Below are positions 62,943 through 64,000 of a DNA stretch of 64,000 nucleotides, piece after piece (within the stretch, counting starts at the first letter, position 1; each line of letters opens with the position of its first letter). The notes under the pieces are model-generated. The model did not search any database, had not been told where the DNA came from, and saw nothing but the letters and a program-made list of their open reading frames with translations. The position numbers and the translations under genes are program-made. The DNA is from Luteibacter aegosomatissinici (GTDB lineage: Bacteria > Pseudomonadota > Gammaproteobacteria > Xanthomonadales > Rhodanobacteraceae), in contig NZ_CP095742.1 of the NCBI RefSeq assembly GCF_023078495.1, forward strand, positions 2,666,001 to 2,730,000, in the 5' to 3' direction.

Positions 62943-64000
62943 TCATTTACCTCCCTTTTCTAGAGCTTTCTGAATGGCTTCTGTCGTCTGAAGTCGACCG
63001 TCGGCCGCTGCGCCTATAACTGCCCGTAGATTTGCCGGCCTGGGGTTGTCGCCTAGCATCCGCTTGACGACCTCGTATGCAGTTCGCTTATTGCCATTTT
63101 CGAACATGTGTCCACCCCTGCCCGCAATATCTCGAATCACAGTTGCAATCTTCGCATTCGCGCCCTCTCGATAGGACATGTTAAACAACATCGTCGACAA
63201 GCTCTTCCCTTCCCGAAGGATGCCATTCGAGAACAACTTGTTGATGGCGATGATTTCGGGTAGATCGACTTCCGCAAGGACAATATCTGCAGCCGCAAAC
63301 GTCAATTCACCCGCAGAACATGCCGCACCACTCGCACAGGCGGTTGCAGCCGCGCCAGGAACGGAATCCACAAAATTGGAGGCACTTCTAACTTCGGATG
63401 CCCCCGCATTCTCAAGATCGCTGTTCAGCGCGTTCAACCCGGCTGTTGTCTGACCCAGCGGCCCCGCCCCTCCTCCGACAGGCCCGCTAATGGCACTAAA
63501 GCCCATTGCATCTGACAACTTACGGAGTTGCCTGCAACCTGGACCACAATCGTCGGCCATCCCTGTCGGATCCAGCCGCGATATCGGATTACCAGATGCA
63601 TATCCGTAGCTTGAAAAACCGAAGAGACTTCCGCCCGATGGCCCCAAGGGGTCTACGCTTATAAACCTACCCACGACAGGGTCGTAGTACCGCGCTTGCA
63701 TGTAAACCAAACCCGAATCCGGGTCGTTTACGTGGCCGGTGTATCCGGGCCCTGCCTCCGGCGTCCCGAGCACCTGGGCTCCATAAGGACGGTAGTCAGC
63801 TGTCGACAGGATATTGCCGGCCGCGTCCGCTGTTGCCAGCGGTGTCCCCTGCGGGTTGGTGTAGTAATACGTTACAGTCTCCGCCCGGCAGACACCCACG
63901 CTCAAGCCGAGCACTAAGGTCCATAGGAGCGCACGGCTTCCGGCGGCCAGCAGTCGCTTAATGCAAGCTTCCGTATTGGCGATTCGACCGAGAATACGGA
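62943..64000 (-). CDS. Short secreted RHS-core protein with C-terminal Fic/Doc-like toxin domain (5' end off window)
   Basis: The frame is open to the window edge and the true start is probably just outside, since KRLLAAGSRALLWTLVLGLS is a signal-like segment. After CRAETVTYYYTNPQG comes one RHS core-associated block (GYTGHVNDPDSGLVYMQARYYDPVVGRFISVDPLGPSGG in part). A variable linker follows, then a C-terminal domain with RGGHMFENGNKRTAYEVVKRML, close to the Fic/Doc active-site pattern H-x-F-x-x-[GA]-N-[GK]-R. Fic enzymes attach AMP or phosphate to targets. At roughly 350 residues it is far shorter than classic RHS toxins (over 1000). An immunity-like gene follows immediately. Confidence 0.8.
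   Translation of the reverse strand, partial: RILGRIANTEACIKRLLAAGSRALLWTLVLGLSVGVCRAETVTYYYTNPQGTPLATADAAGNILSTADYRPYGAQVLGTPEAGPGYTGHVNDPDSGLVYMQARYYDPVVGRFISVDPLGPSGGSLFGFSSYGYASGNPISRLDPTGMADDCGPGCRQLRKLSDAMGFSAISGPVGGGAGPLGQTTAGLNALNSDLENAGASEVRSASNFVDSVPGAAATACASGAACSAGELTFAAADIVLAEVDLPEIIAINKLFSNGILREGKSLSTMLFNMSYREGANAKIATVIRDIAGRGGHMFENGNKRTAYEVVKRMLGDNPRPANLRAVIGAAADGRLQTTEAIQKALEKGGK

Overview
The window is high-GC, gene-dense DNA with gammaproteobacterial gene content. Several features point to the Xanthomonadales, most likely Rhodanobacteraceae (Luteibacter/Dyella type): a GumD-like glycosyl-phosphate transferase, many TonB-dependent receptors and regulators, a cyanide-insensitive bd oxidase with a DUF2474 subunit, and a very short secreted RHS protein. 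The genus is an inference from gene content only. I see no rRNA, tRNA, CRISPR array, insertion sequence or prophage module.

Layout. 1-10.2 kb: exopolysaccharide block, with a galE fragment, GumD-like transferase, a secreted Gly-Gly-Thr repeat protein, an OPX export lipoprotein, UDP-glucose dehydrogenase, the YjbFGH (GfcBCD) operon, a Wzb-type phosphatase and a PAP2 phosphatase. 10.3-15.8 kb: FecI/FecR/FecA-type signalling operon ending in a histidine acid phosphatase (phytase family). 15.8-20.1 kb: sugar porter with P-loop kinase, HAD phosphatase, an HdeD-like membrane protein and a TetR regulator with two matching operator palindromes. 20.2-21.9 kb: a secreted protein with four 17-residue LPYGA repeats, a possible ADP-ribosyltransferase-like toxin with a small partner, and a DUF2000 protein. 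22-30.4 kb: AraC regulator and GH76 alpha-mannanase, LysR and lipocalin, a PAS protein, an HExxH protein, and cytochrome b561 with an ECF sigma and anti-sigma factor. 30.7-38.7 kb: Oar-like TonB receptor, a tail-anchored coiled-coil protein, a lipase-like lipoprotein, a GFA protein, a MASE1 protein and a 40-residue secreted peptide. 38.8-46 kb: one five-gene operon for a MacAB-like exporter with its own NtrB/NtrC-type two-component system and a sigma-54-like promoter. 46.4-57.2 kb: a second coiled-coil protein, LysR, an atypical SDR, a Tat-exported hydrolase, a GGDEF-EAL protein, a third coiled-coil protein, the bd/CIO oxidase operon and a GGDEF protein. 57.4-64 kb: accessory region of small orphan secreted or cytoplasmic proteins, ending in an RHS-Fic toxin with its probable immunity gene at the window edge.

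How it fits together. The left end builds and exports a surface polysaccharide. The middle is nutrient capture (phosphate esters or chelates, sugars, fungal-type mannan, large TonB substrates) plus stress efflux and signalling. The right end is an interbacterial conflict cassette. The most unusual items are the LPYGA repeat protein with its start-codon hairpin, the toxin-like gene pair beside it, the three unrelated-locus hendecad coiled-coil proteins, the sigma-54-like site at the very start of the efflux operon, and the RHS-Fic module.
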